Below are positions 1 to 6,859 of a stretch of 11,544 nucleotides of DNA, piece after piece. Origin of the DNA: an uncultured Oscillospiraceae bacterium. GTDB lineage: Bacteria; Bacillota; Clostridia; Oscillospirales; Oscillospiraceae. The notes beneath the pieces are model-generated. The model did no database searches. It worked only from the letters and a program-made list of their open reading frames with translations, and was not told the origin of the DNA. The position numbers and the translations under genes are program-made. The DNA lies in assembly GCA_937915075.1 (NCBI GenBank), contig CALDMA010000368.1, positions 1 through 11,544 of the forward strand. Direction: 5' to 3'. Position 1 is the stretch's first letter; each line of letters starts with the position of its first letter.

Positions 1-48
1 TCAAAATGGCGATTTTCTCCCGGCGCTAACAATTTTGCTTTCTTTCAC

Positions 49-76
49 TTGTGGAGATGGCGTTTTATGGTATAAT
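49..76 (+). promoter_or_regulatory. Promoter of the MntA/HepT/Fic module (extended -10)
   Basis: A perfect TATAAT hexamer lies at 71-76, preceded by TG at 68-69, which makes an extended -10 element. The best -35 candidate is TTGTGG at 49-54 with a 16-nt spacer. It matches the consensus only in its TTG, as is common when the -10 is extended. Transcription would begin near position 83, giving a leader of just under 60 nt before the ATG at 140. The surrounding 60 bases are AT-rich. A sigma-A type promoter is inferred from sequence only. Confidence 0.7.
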
Positions 77-139
77 TATCTTATAGATTATAGGCAGAAT
101 GGTCAGCGAGCTTAAAGGCTTATCGAAGGAGTTGATGGG

Positions 140-433
140 ATGACCAGGTACGGAATTGAGCCAACGGTTATTTGCCAGATCAATGATCTGGCAAATAGAC
201 ATCACATCAAAACAGTGATCCTATTCGGTTCCCGCGCACGAGGGGACTTCCGCCGCACAAGCGATATTGATTTAGCTGTGCAGGGAGGCGATGTATGCCG
301 GTTCAGGCTGGATGTTGAGGAAGAAACGCATACGCTGCTGACCTTTGATGTGGTTGATCTATGTTCTGATCTGTCCCCGGAATTGCGGGAAGCCATCAAC
401 AAGGAGGGAGTATTGCTCTATGAAAAAGTTTGA
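140..433 (+). CDS. mntA: MntA-like minimal nucleotidyltransferase (antitoxin, AMP transferase)
   Basis: This 97-residue protein is a minimal DNA polymerase beta-fold nucleotidyltransferase. The signature GSX10DXD is exact: Gly30-Ser31, ten residues, then Asp42-Ile-Asp44. A third acidic residue is probably Asp73 in FDVVDL. In characterised MntA/HepT pairs the MntA protein transfers AMP from ATP to a tyrosine of its HEPN partner and so neutralises it. The ATG at 140 is supported by GAAGGAG at 125-131 with 8-nt spacing, and the length is normal for the family. The end overlaps the next gene by 14 bp, which implies translational coupling and fits an antitoxin made before or with its toxin. Codons 10-20 contain a 29-bp inverted repeat. 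The family is certain; the antitoxin role rests on the partner gene. HI0073 is the other well-known homologue. Confidence 0.9.
   Translation: MTRYGIEPTVICQINDLANRHHIKTVILFGSRARGDFRRTSDIDLAVQGGDVCRFRLDVEEETHTLLTFDVVDLCSDLSPELREAINKEGVLLYEKV
169..197. repeat. 13-bp perfect inverted repeat with 3-nt spacer inside mntA
   Basis: The arms at 169-181 and 185-197 (TATTTGCCAGATC and its exact reverse complement) flank a spacer of AAT. The repeat lies in codons 10-20 of the MntA-like gene, about 30 nt after the start codon. As RNA it would form a stable hairpin inside the ribosome's initiation footprint or just beyond it. As DNA it resembles an operator for a dimeric regulator. No T-tract follows, so it is not an intrinsic terminator. 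The structure is read directly; its role is unknown. Confidence 0.85.
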
Positions 434-824
434 TAACTACCGTAAAAATTTAGATGTTCTGCGGCGCTCTGATCAGCAGGATCTCAGCAACGAGTTTATT
501 ATCAGCGGCATCATTGACAAGTTTTCCATTCAGTTTGAATTAGGCTGGAAGGTCTTAAAAGAGCTGTTGACTTATGAAGGCATCGACGCCGCTAAGACAG
601 GCTCCCCACGTGAAATTATCAAGCAGGCGTACCAGTATTACCCTTGCATAGAGGAGGATGTGTGGCTGGATATGCTCTCCCAGCGCAACAATATGGCACA
701 TATTTACGATGGAAATGCCGCGAAAGCACTGGCACAGGAGATCATCAGCCGCTTTATTCCGGCCTTTGAAAAGCTGGAAAAAAGCATCTGTGAGCGATAC
801 GCCGATCTTCTGAATACGCTCTAA
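420..824 (+). CDS. hepT: HepT/HI0074-like HEPN-fold toxin, partner of MntA
   Basis: This 134-residue all-helical protein belongs to the nucleotidyltransferase substrate-binding (HI0074-type) branch of the HEPN superfamily. The RX4HXY motif is intact: Arg89, His94 and Tyr96 in RNNMAHIY. In HEPN toxins the Arg and His form the RNase centre. In HepT the motif tyrosine is the residue AMPylated by MntA. The open frame extends upstream to 345, but the ATG at 420 is the likely start: AAGGAGGGA at 401-409 sits 10 nt before it, and the first residues MKKFDNYRKNL are typical of the family. It overlaps mntA by 14 bp. The RNase target cannot be told from sequence. A non-toxic substrate-binding role is the alternative. 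Confidence 0.87.
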   Translation: MKKFDNYRKNLDVLRRSDQQDLSNEFIISGIIDKFSIQFELGWKVLKELLTYEGIDAAKTGSPREIIKQAYQYYPCIEEDVWLDMLSQRNNMAHIYDGNAAKALAQEIISRFIPAFEKLEKSICERYADLLNTL

Positions 825-856
825 GAAACTATTTTATAAAAGCATGGAGGCCCGTA

Positions 857-1462
857 ATGGCACTTGAAAATAAACTTGGCATCACCAACTCCGCCGAGCT
901 TGCCCGTGAGGAGGAGCGTATCAGCAAGAAGAAGGCCGTAGAACTGTTTGAAAGCGGCGCTCTGGACAAGCTGGAGCCCGGCAAGTTCACATCGCTGCAA
1001 GCCATTCACAGGGCGCTTTTCGGGGATATTTACAACTTTGCCGGGAAGCTCCGCACGGTAAATTTGGCGAAAGGAAACTTCCGTTTTGCCCCTTTGATGT
1101 ATCTGGAGGCGGCACTGACCAACATCGACAAGATGCCGCAGTCCACCTATGATGAGATCATCGAGAAGTATGTGGAGATGAATATTGCTCACCCGTTCCG
1201 AGAGGGCAACGGCCGCAGTACCCGCCTGTGGCTCGACCAAATGCTGAAGGCAGGTATTGGACAGGTGGTAGACTGGAGCAAGGTCGATAAAGAGGACTAC
1301 CTGCCGGCCATGGAGCGCAGCCCCATCAAGGACGTGGAGATCAAGGTGCTGCTGAAGGCGGCTTTGACCAATGACGTCAATAGCCGCGAGATTTTTATGA
1401 AGGGCATCGACCATAGCTATTATTACGAGGGGTATACCACGTTCAAGGCGGAAGAATTGTAA
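857..1462 (+). CDS. Class III Fic-domain protein AMPylase with C-terminal inhibitory motif
   Basis: This 201-residue protein is almost entirely a Fic domain. The catalytic motif HPFREGNGRSTR is at 112-123, matching HxFx(D/E)GNGRxxR with His112 as the catalytic base. Fic enzymes usually transfer AMP from ATP to a hydroxyl side chain of a target protein. The C-terminus carries SYYYEG at 187-192, fitting the inhibitory (S/T)xxxE(G/N) motif with Glu191 as the blocking glutamate. That placement defines class III, as in the Neisseria meningitidis Fic protein, which needs no separate antitoxin and is derepressed by monomerisation and autoAMPylation. GGAGG at 846-850 supports the ATG at 857. Only 32 bp separate it from hepT, with no terminator between, so it is probably co-transcribed with the MntA/HepT pair. 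The target is unknown. Confidence 0.92.
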   Translation: MALENKLGITNSAELAREEERISKKKAVELFESGALDKLEPGKFTSLQAIHRALFGDIYNFAGKLRTVNLAKGNFRFAPLMYLEAALTNIDKMPQSTYDEIIEKYVEMNIAHPFREGNGRSTRLWLDQMLKAGIGQVVDWSKVDKEDYLPAMERSPIKDVEIKVLLKAALTNDVNSREIFMKGIDHSYYYEGYTTFKAEEL

Positions 1463-1509
1463 GACTGACAGACGAATCGCAAACGGCGACACACAACAAA
1501 GACACACGC

Positions 1510-1527
1510 CAAATGCCGCAAATGCCA
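1510..1527 (+). repeat. 9-bp tandem direct repeat just upstream of the operon promoter
   Basis: CAAATGCCG (1510-1518) is followed at once by CAAATGCCA (1519-1527), eight of nine bases identical. The second copy ends 8 bp before the -35 hexamer at 1536, where an activator or repressor could bind. A looser pair, GACACAC at 1488-1494 and 1501-1507, lies further upstream. Two short copies can arise by chance, so a regulatory role is only a possibility. The rest of 1463-1509 shows no gene and no convincing terminator for the Fic gene. Confidence 0.4.
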
Positions 1528-1535
1528 GAAAGGAC

Positions 1536-1564
1536 TTTACTTATACGGCGCAGCTCTGTATAAT
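1536..1564 (+). promoter_or_regulatory. Promoter of the surface-polymer operon
   Basis: A perfect TATAAT -10 lies at 1559-1564 and TTTACT (four of six consensus bases) at 1536-1541, with the ideal 17-nt spacer. Transcription would begin around 1569-1572, at or within GGG. The first gene starts at 1695, so the leader is about 125 nt and contains the structured element and terminator described next. This is the only strong promoter signal seen before the eight-gene run that follows. Confidence 0.75.
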
Positions 1565-1568
1565 CAAA

Positions 1569-1639
1569 GGGAAAAGCGTCGAAAGACGGTGATGCAAGGC
1601 CGTGTGCCTGAGCGGGAGAGCCCCCATGATCGACCGGCC
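1569..1639 (+). ncRNA. Candidate c-di-GMP-I (GEMM-like) riboswitch aptamer
   Basis: The leader aligns with the conserved 5' half of GEMM-I aptamers, remembered from the Vibrio cholerae Vc2 type: GGG followed by an A-rich strand, a hairpin capped by a GAAA tetraloop (CGUC at 1577-1580, GACG at 1585-1588), then GAUGCAAGGCC at 1591-1601 against consensus GACGCAAAGCC, then GCCUGAG at 1606-1612 against GCCUAA. The distance from the tetraloop to GCAA equals that in Vc2. GGCCG (1598-1602) can pair with CGGCC (1635-1639), enclosing a GGG/CCC hairpin at 1614-1623. The usual 3' hairpin (GGUAGC...GGUUACC type) is not obvious, and the predicted start site leaves little room for a P1 strand, so this is a variant or a related class. 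An EAL gene in the operon supports c-di-GMP as ligand. Confidence 0.6.
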
Positions 1640-1675
1640 GCACTCTTAACAGGGCTGCGGTCAGTTTCTTTCTCT
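1636..1675 (+). terminator. Intrinsic terminator serving as riboswitch expression platform
   Basis: The strand at 1636-1646 pairs with 1651-1662 to give an 11-bp stem with one bulged C (1655), one G-U near each end and a UAAC loop. The tract AGTTTCTTTCTCT at 1663-1675 follows, U-rich but interrupted by C. Bases 1636-1639 are also needed for the aptamer's closing stem (1635-1639 with 1598-1602), so the two structures exclude each other. A ligand-stabilised aptamer would prevent termination, making a genetic ON switch. The imperfect U-tract suggests partial termination. AAAGGAGGG at 1679-1687, the ribosome site of the first gene, lies just beyond. Confidence 0.65.
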
Positions 1676-1694
1676 GCGAAAGGAGGGAACATCG

Positions 1695-2390
1695 GTGAAC
1701 CGCGTGTTCCGCGAGGAAAAGAAATATCTGATCTCGCTGCCGGAGGCGCTGCAAGCCTGCCATCGGCTCGCGCAGGTCATGCACGAGGACCTGCACAACG
1801 GCATAAGCGGCTACCCTGTCCGCTCACTTTACTTCGATACGCTTGACGACAGAGACTTCTGCGAAAAGGCGGCTGGCGTGGAGCTGCGGCGCAAGCTGCG
1901 CCTGCGCTGCTATGATCCGGCGGCAGACTTCGCCATGCTGGAGATGAAGCAGAAGCAGGGCGCAAGTCAGCTCAAACGCTCTCTGCGCGTGACACGGGAG
2001 GATGCCCAGGCGCTCACGCGCGGTGACTACGCGCCGCTGCTGCGGTATCCGGAGTCTTTTGCCGCGGAGTGCTACGCGCTGATGCACAGCCGGTGCTATC
2101 GTCCCAAAACGATCGTAGAATATGACCGCAAGGCATTTATCGCCAAGGAGAACAAAATACGCATTACCTTTGACAGCCGCATTGTTTCTACCGAGAGCTG
2201 CTTCGACCTTTTTTCGCCGCGGCTGAACATGAACCCTGTGCTCGACCCATACTGCGTGGTGCTCGAGGTCAAGTACAACGGCTTTCTGCTCGATTCCCTT
2301 CGCGAGCCGATCAACAGCGTGGACCGCAGTGAGCTTTCCGTCAGCAAATATGTGCTTGCCCGCCAAAACGGATGTCAGACAAGGCTATAG
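1695..2390 (+). CDS. VTC domain (polyphosphate polymerase-like) protein
   Basis: This 231-residue protein is a stand-alone VTC domain, the tunnel fold (CYTH-like) that in yeast Vtc4 makes polyphosphate from ATP. Tunnel-type motifs appear in order: EExK near 7-10, VRSLYFDT 42-49, ELRRKLRLRCY 63-73, LEMKQK 82-87, VEYDRKAF 141-148, RITFD 156-160, LEVKYNG 190-196 and SKY 217-219. The alternating basic and acidic residues fit triphosphate and metal binding. There is no SPX or membrane domain, so it is probably cytosolic. The GTG at 1695 is chosen because AAAGGAGGG lies 7 nt upstream. It is the first gene after the riboswitch-like leader and 12 bp before a DUF4956 gene. VTC, DUF4956 and CotH genes often cluster in Gram-positive bacteria. 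Whether it makes polyphosphate or binds another phosphorylated ligand is unknown. Confidence 0.88.
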   Translation: MNRVFREEKKYLISLPEALQACHRLAQVMHEDLHNGISGYPVRSLYFDTLDDRDFCEKAAGVELRRKLRLRCYDPAADFAMLEMKQKQGASQLKRSLRVTREDAQALTRGDYAPLLRYPESFAAECYALMHSRCYRPKTIVEYDRKAFIAKENKIRITFDSRIVSTESCFDLFSPRLNMNPVLDPYCVVLEVKYNGFLLDSLREPINSVDRSELSVSKYVLARQNGCQTRL

Positions 2391-2402
2391 GAGGAAAACA
2401 CC

Positions 2403-3080
2403 ATGAGACAACAGATCCTGAACCTTTTTACCACACCCCGCGATATGTCGTGGGAGGATATTCTGCTCAATATCGTCCTTGCCGCCGTGATGGGCTTTTT
2501 CATCTTCCTGTCTTACGCCATCTCCCACCGCGGGACGATCTACAGCCGCAAGTTCAACGCCTCGCTCGTCATTCTCGCGGTGCTGACGGGGACGGTCATG
2601 ACCGTCATCGGCAACAACATCGCGCTGTCTCTCGGTATGGTGGGCGCGCTGTCCATCGTCCGCTTCCGCACGGCCATCAAGGACTCGCGCGATACGGTAT
2701 ACATCTTCTGGTCCATCATTGTCGGCATCTGCTGCGGCGTGGGCGATTATGCCGTGGCCTGCATCGGCAGCGCCGTGACCTTCGCGGTGATCCTGCTGCT
2801 CGGCTGCATCAAGAGCGATAACCGGATGCTGCTCATCATCCGCGCCCACCGCAGCAAGCAGGAGCCGATCAAGGCGCAGGTCTACAAGCTCTTTCGTGCC
2901 AAAGCGACGCTGCGTGTGGAAAACACGACGGAGGATACGGTCGAGCTGATCTACGAGATCACGCAAAAGCTCCTGCGCCGCGCGGAGCAGACAACGCCGG
3001 ACATTCCCGGCAGCATTTATTCGCTGGGAAGCATCGACTATGTCAATCTTGTCATGCAGAACGACGAGGTGTCGAACTGA
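2403..3080 (+). CDS. DUF4956 family membrane protein
   Basis: This 225-residue protein has about four membrane helices (roughly 20-40, 53-70, 98-114 and 116-135) and a soluble, probably cytoplasmic, C-terminal domain from about 136. The family hallmark at 77-103 is clear: LGMVGALSIVRFRT, then KDSRDTVYIFW, a glycine-rich segment with conserved Arg and Asp at a membrane boundary. The biochemical function of DUF4956 is not established. Its constant pairing with VTC-domain proteins suggests the two form a membrane complex, perhaps handling or exporting a phosphate-containing compound; that is inference. The ATG at 2403 is served by AGGAGGA overlapping the stop codon of the VTC gene, so the two are translationally close. 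Confidence 0.88.
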   Translation: MRQQILNLFTTPRDMSWEDILLNIVLAAVMGFFIFLSYAISHRGTIYSRKFNASLVILAVLTGTVMTVIGNNIALSLGMVGALSIVRFRTAIKDSRDTVYIFWSIIVGICCGVGDYAVACIGSAVTFAVILLLGCIKSDNRMLLIIRAHRSKQEPIKAQVYKLFRAKATLRVENTTEDTVELIYEITQKLLRRAEQTTPDIPGSIYSLGSIDYVNLVMQNDEVSN

Positions 3081-3110
3081 AAAACCGGAAAGAGGGGAGC
3101 GGAGAAGAAC

Positions 3111-4583
3111 ATGAAATACAAGCGAATGGCTCTTGCGGCCTGTGCGCTGCTGCTCCTCCTATCCGCAACAAACCTGTCAGCCGTGCTGACCGATGAGCAC
3201 CCGCGCTATCATCAGCATCTCGAGCGCCCCGCCTACACACCCTGTGCCGACCACGGAGAAGATATGCTCTGCTCTCATTTGCCGCTCGTTCTCATCGACA
3301 CCGGCGGCACGGAGATCCCCGGCGTTCCCATCCCGAGCGGCGGCAGCGGCCGTAAGGACGATGCCTTCACCACGACCGCAGACGGAAGTACGCTGCTGCG
3401 CGCGTCCGTCTCGGTAGTGGATCATGCCGAGGGCAACAATCACCCCGCCGATACACCGACGCTTCAGAGCGTCATTGACATTCGAGTGCGAGGCAACTCC
3501 TCGCGCTATTTTGATAAGTACAGCTATCTTGTCAAAACGCTGACGGACGACGGCACGGCCTCGCGCGATGTCGCCATGCTGGGGATGGATGCCTTCGACG
3601 AGTGGGCGCTGCACGGACCGTACCTCGATAAAACACTCATCCGCAATTATATGTGGTACAATCTTGCGGGCGAGATCATGGACTACGCGCCGAATGTGCG
3701 TTTCTGCGAGGTGCTGCTCAACGGAGTGTATCAGGGGCTTTATGTTATGACGGAGACGATCAGCTCCGGCGCGGACGCCCGCTTGAAGCTCACGGAGCCG
3801 TCGAAGGACACGGTGCAGACGAGCTACGTTCTGCGTCTTGACCGCGGCAGCGGCAACGAGGTAAAGAACATTGAGACCTTTTCCCAGTACGCCCTGCGAA
3901 ATCTGCAGGATATGGACATCATCTATCCGGGAACAAAATGGCTTACGCCGGAGCGCACGGCATGGATCGCACAGGATTTCTCCGACTTTGAAAAGTCACT
4001 CTACTCCTATGACTATGATACCGAGCCCTATGCATGGTGGGAGCAGGCGGACATGAATTCCTTTGTGGACTACTTTATTCTCAACGAGTTTACCTGCAAC
4101 TATGATGCAGGCTGGCTTTCCACCTATATCTACAGGGATGTGCGCGGCAAATACAAAATGTGCATTTGGGACTTCAACTCTGCCTGTGACAACTACAGTC
4201 ATCCGGTCACAGAGCCGCAGCATTTCGAGCTGCAATACAATGTCTGGTACTATATGCTCAGCAAGGACGAGGACTTTATGAACGCCGTGATCGAGCGCTA
4301 CCGTGCGCTGCGGCAGAGCGTCCTGAGCGATGCATATCTCAACGGCTATATGGATGCCGTGGTGGAATGGCTCGGCCCCGCTGTCGACCGCAATTTCTCC
4401 GTCTGGGGCTACGCGCTGGATAAGGATATGATCTCACCCGCAGAGCGAAACCCGCACACGCACGCCGGGGCCGTCGCGCAGATGAAGCGCTTCTGCACGG
4501 AGCGCGGCGCGTGGATGGACGAGCATATCGACATTCTGCGCCAATACAGCCACGAATCCAGAAATAAGAAATTCAACCACTGA
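3111..4583 (+). CDS. CotH kinase-like exported protein
   Basis: This 490-residue protein has an N-terminal hydrophobic segment (6-24) that is a signal peptide or anchor, so the rest is extracellular. The body matches the CotH family, an atypical protein-kinase fold known from Bacillus spore coat CotH: RVRGNSSRYFDK 125-136, DKTLIRN 173-179, YQGLYVMTE 207-215, LRLDRG 241-246, FILNEFTCNYDA 322-333 and the metal-binding-type WDFNSACDN 353-361. The commonest form of the last motif is WDxD; here the second Asp is replaced by Asn356, although Asp360 follows. Bacillus CotH phosphorylates coat proteins, but here the setting is a glycan operon, so a surface target or structural role is likely. It lies 30 bp after DUF4956 with GGAG at 3101-3104 before the ATG. 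Confidence 0.85.
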   Translation: MKYKRMALAACALLLLLSATNLSAVLTDEHPRYHQHLERPAYTPCADHGEDMLCSHLPLVLIDTGGTEIPGVPIPSGGSGRKDDAFTTTADGSTLLRASVSVVDHAEGNNHPADTPTLQSVIDIRVRGNSSRYFDKYSYLVKTLTDDGTASRDVAMLGMDAFDEWALHGPYLDKTLIRNYMWYNLAGEIMDYAPNVRFCEVLLNGVYQGLYVMTETISSGADARLKLTEPSKDTVQTSYVLRLDRGSGNEVKNIETFSQYALRNLQDMDIIYPGTKWLTPERTAWIAQDFSDFEKSLYSYDYDTEPYAWWEQADMNSFVDYFILNEFTCNYDAGWLSTYIYRDVRGKYKMCIWDFNSACDNYSHPVTEPQHFELQYNVWYYMLSKDEDFMNAVIERYRALRQSVLSDAYLNGYMDAVVEWLGPAVDRNFSVWGYALDKDMISPAERNPHTHAGAVAQMKRFCTERGAWMDEHIDILRQYSHESRNKKFNH

Positions 4584-4601
4584 GAAAGCGAGGGCGGAGC
4601 C

Positions 4602-6836
4602 GTGAAAAAGTTTATCATCGCGCTTTCCGCTCTGATCCTGCTCTACCTTGCTTATGACACGGCGCGCTACCGACTGGGATGGTACATCGACCTGAAGCCG
4701 GACGAGCCGGTGACGACCTTTATGACCACGGATACGCAAAGCATCTACATGGATCGCGGCAGCGGCCCCGAGCCGTTTACCGTCAAGGGCGTAAACCTCG
4801 GCGTCGGCCTTCCGGGCGAGTGGGCGACGGACTACGCCATCGACAAAGAAACCTACCTGCGCTGGTTCGGGCAGATGCAGGAGATGGGGGCCAATACCGT
4901 GCGCGTTTACATTACGCTGCACGACGATTTTTATAATGCCTTCTATGAATACAACACGCTGCGCGAGGAGAACGGCGAGGAGCCGCTCTGGCTGATCCAT
5001 GGCGTGTGGGTCAACGACTATGTGCAGAATTCCCACCGCGATGCCTACGATAAGGACTTCCTCGATGCGTTCATTGAGGATGGGCGCACGCTGGTCGACG
5101 TCCTGCACGGAAACCGCAGAATATCGTTGGGGCGCGGAACGGGCTCCGGCTTCTACACCAAGGACGTTTCCCGCTGGGTCATCGGCTATATCCTCGGTGT
5201 GGAGTGGGAGGATGTGACCGTCGCCTACACCGACCACAAGTATCCCGATATGGCGCCTTATCAGGGCGCGTATCTCTCCGCGACGGAGGACGCCTCCGCC
5301 TTTGAGTCCATGCTGGCGCAGGCGGGCGACCGGATCATTGAATACGAGAGCCGCCGCTATAAGAGCCAGCGTCTCGTCGCCTTTTCCAACTGGCCGACCA
5401 CCGATCCGTTCCTCTACCCGGAGGATATCACGACCTTTTTTATGAAGTGCGCGCAGGTGGATGTGGAGCATATCCGTGCAGAGGACGCCTTTCTTGCCGG
5501 ACAATTCGTTTCCTATCATGTCTATCCCTACTATCCGGACTATCTCAATTATATCCTCAACCGCGCGGAAATGGACAACAAGCCTGTCTGGGATGGGAAG
5601 GCAGTCGTTTCCCGTGTGGAGACCGGCGCTGGTACGCCCATCAGCGAGCTGCTCCGGCAGGAGGACTTTTACGATGGGGCCGGCGCGGTCAATACCTATC
5701 TTGCCTATCTGCGCGTACTGCGGCGGCATCATACAATGCCTGTCGTTATCTCCGAGTTCGGCGTGTCTACGGGACGCGGCATGGCGCAGAGGGACCAGAA
5801 CACCGGCCGCAATCAGGGTCATATGTCCGAGCAGGAGCAGGGGCAGGCCCTTGCGGAATGCTGGGAGGATATTATGACGTCCGGCTGCGCGGGCGGCTGT
5901 GTGTTTACCTGGCAGGATGAATGGTTCAAGCGGACATGGAACACCATGCACGCGGTGAATCTCCAGCGCACGCCGTACTGGAGCGACTATCAGACCAACG
6001 AGCAGTATTTCGGCCTGCTTTCCTTCGACCCCGGCGAGGAGGAGAGCGTCTGCTATGTGGACGGCGACCTCTCGGAGTGGACGGAGGAGGATAAGCTCCT
6101 CGACACGGGTGAGCGAGCGCTTTCCATGAAGTACGATGAGCGCTATATCTACCTCCTGGCCTATCAGAAGGGCTTTGCAAACGGGGAAAAGCGGATATTT
6201 ATCCCCATCGACACCACGCCGAAGACCGGCAGCACCTACTGTGAAAACTACGGCCTGCGCTTTGACCGCGCGGCTGACTTCGTCCTTGCCATCGACGGAA
6301 GGGAAAACAGCCGCCTTGTGGTGCAGGAGCGCTATGAGGTGCTGCGGGCCATGTTCTATCATGAAACGCACGATGATGACGCATACCTTGACCCGCCGGA
6401 CGCGGACACGCCGCTGTTCAAGCCCATCGAATTGATGCTCCAGACGGCCACGCCGCTGCTCACCGGAAACTGGCAGGCCAGCTCGGAGGTTTATGAAACC
6501 GGCAGGCTGCTCTACGGAAACGCAAACCCGTCGTCGCCCGATTTCAACTCATTGGCCGACTTTATCTTTGCGGGCGACTATGTGGAGCTGAAGCTGCCCT
6601 GGCAGCTGCTGAACTTTGCCGATCCCTCCCGCATGAGCATTCACGATGATTATTACGATGACAACTACGGTGTGGAATACATTACGATCGATACGATGTA
6701 CCTGGGCCTGACAGACGGTGAGGACGAGGGGCGCACGGCGCTCTGTCCCGCCGCGCTCGAGAGCTGGGGGAACAGGGTAGCTTATCACGAACGGCTGAAG
6801 GCTTCGTATGATGCGATGCGGAGACTCTGGCGGTAA
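4602..6836 (+). CDS. Membrane-anchored clan GH-A-like glycoside hydrolase with C-terminal carbohydrate-binding-like domain
   Basis: This 744-residue protein starts with a membrane anchor (4-19) and is otherwise extracellular. A TIM-barrel hydrolase domain spans about 58-470: VKGVNLGVG 61-69, GANTVRVYI 96-104 (strand 2), ILGVEWE 197-203 at the strand-4 position where the acid/base Glu is expected (Glu201 or Glu203), VSYHVYPYY 303-311, VVISEFG 381-387 with the probable nucleophile Glu385, and FTWQDEW 435-441 with the typical strand-8 Trp. The remainder (about 485-744) opens with YVDGDLSEW, the usual entry of CBM9-like domains. The substrate is not evident. Beside a processive GT2 it probably trims or releases the nascent polymer, as BcsZ does for cellulose. 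The start is GTG at 4602 behind GAGGGCGGAG. Domain homology is good; the GH family number is not assigned. Confidence 0.8.
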   Translation: MKKFIIALSALILLYLAYDTARYRLGWYIDLKPDEPVTTFMTTDTQSIYMDRGSGPEPFTVKGVNLGVGLPGEWATDYAIDKETYLRWFGQMQEMGANTVRVYITLHDDFYNAFYEYNTLREENGEEPLWLIHGVWVNDYVQNSHRDAYDKDFLDAFIEDGRTLVDVLHGNRRISLGRGTGSGFYTKDVSRWVIGYILGVEWEDVTVAYTDHKYPDMAPYQGAYLSATEDASAFESMLAQAGDRIIEYESRRYKSQRLVAFSNWPTTDPFLYPEDITTFFMKCAQVDVEHIRAEDAFLAGQFVSYHVYPYYPDYLNYILNRAEMDNKPVWDGKAVVSRVETGAGTPISELLRQEDFYDGAGAVNTYLAYLRVLRRHHTMPVVISEFGVSTGRGMAQRDQNTGRNQGHMSEQEQGQALAECWEDIMTSGCAGGCVFTWQDEWFKRTWNTMHAVNLQRTPYWSDYQTNEQYFGLLSFDPGEEESVCYVDGDLSEWTEEDKLLDTGERALSMKYDERYIYLLAYQKGFANGEKRIFIPIDTTPKTGSTYCENYGLRFDRAADFVLAIDGRENSRLVVQERYEVLRAMFYHETHDDDAYLDPPDADTPLFKPIELMLQTATPLLTGNWQASSEVYETGRLLYGNANPSSPDFNSLADFIFAGDYVELKLPWQLLNFADPSRMSIHDDYYDDNYGVEYITIDTMYLGLTDGEDEGRTALCPAALESWGNRVAYHERLKASYDAMRRLWR

Positions 6837-6859
6837 GAAAGAGAAAGGGGAGAGCGCCG

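Noticed and set aside
345..419. Upstream extension of the HepT-like reading frame
   Set aside because: These 25 codons overlap the conserved C-terminal half of MntA in another frame and have no ribosome site. The ATG at 420 has a strong one and matches the family's usual N-terminus.
1463..1500. Possible terminator after the Fic gene (TCGC/GCGA hairpin)
   Set aside because: The stem is only 4 bp and is followed by CA-rich sequence without a T-tract.
821..1507. A 228-codon open frame on the minus strand over the Fic gene
   Set aside because: The plus strand encodes an unmistakable Fic domain with catalytic and inhibitory motifs; the antisense frame shows nothing.
1565..1694. A small coding gene in the leader
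   Set aside because: A short frame exists across 1589-1846, but it runs through the terminator and into the VTC gene in another frame, and its start lacks a good ribosome site. RNA structure explains the region better.
4434..6371. A 645-codon open frame on the minus strand
   Set aside because: It lies opposite the CotH and glycoside hydrolase genes, whose motifs are clear. Its translation has no recognisable domain and it has no ribosome site or promoter; it results from GC-biased third positions.
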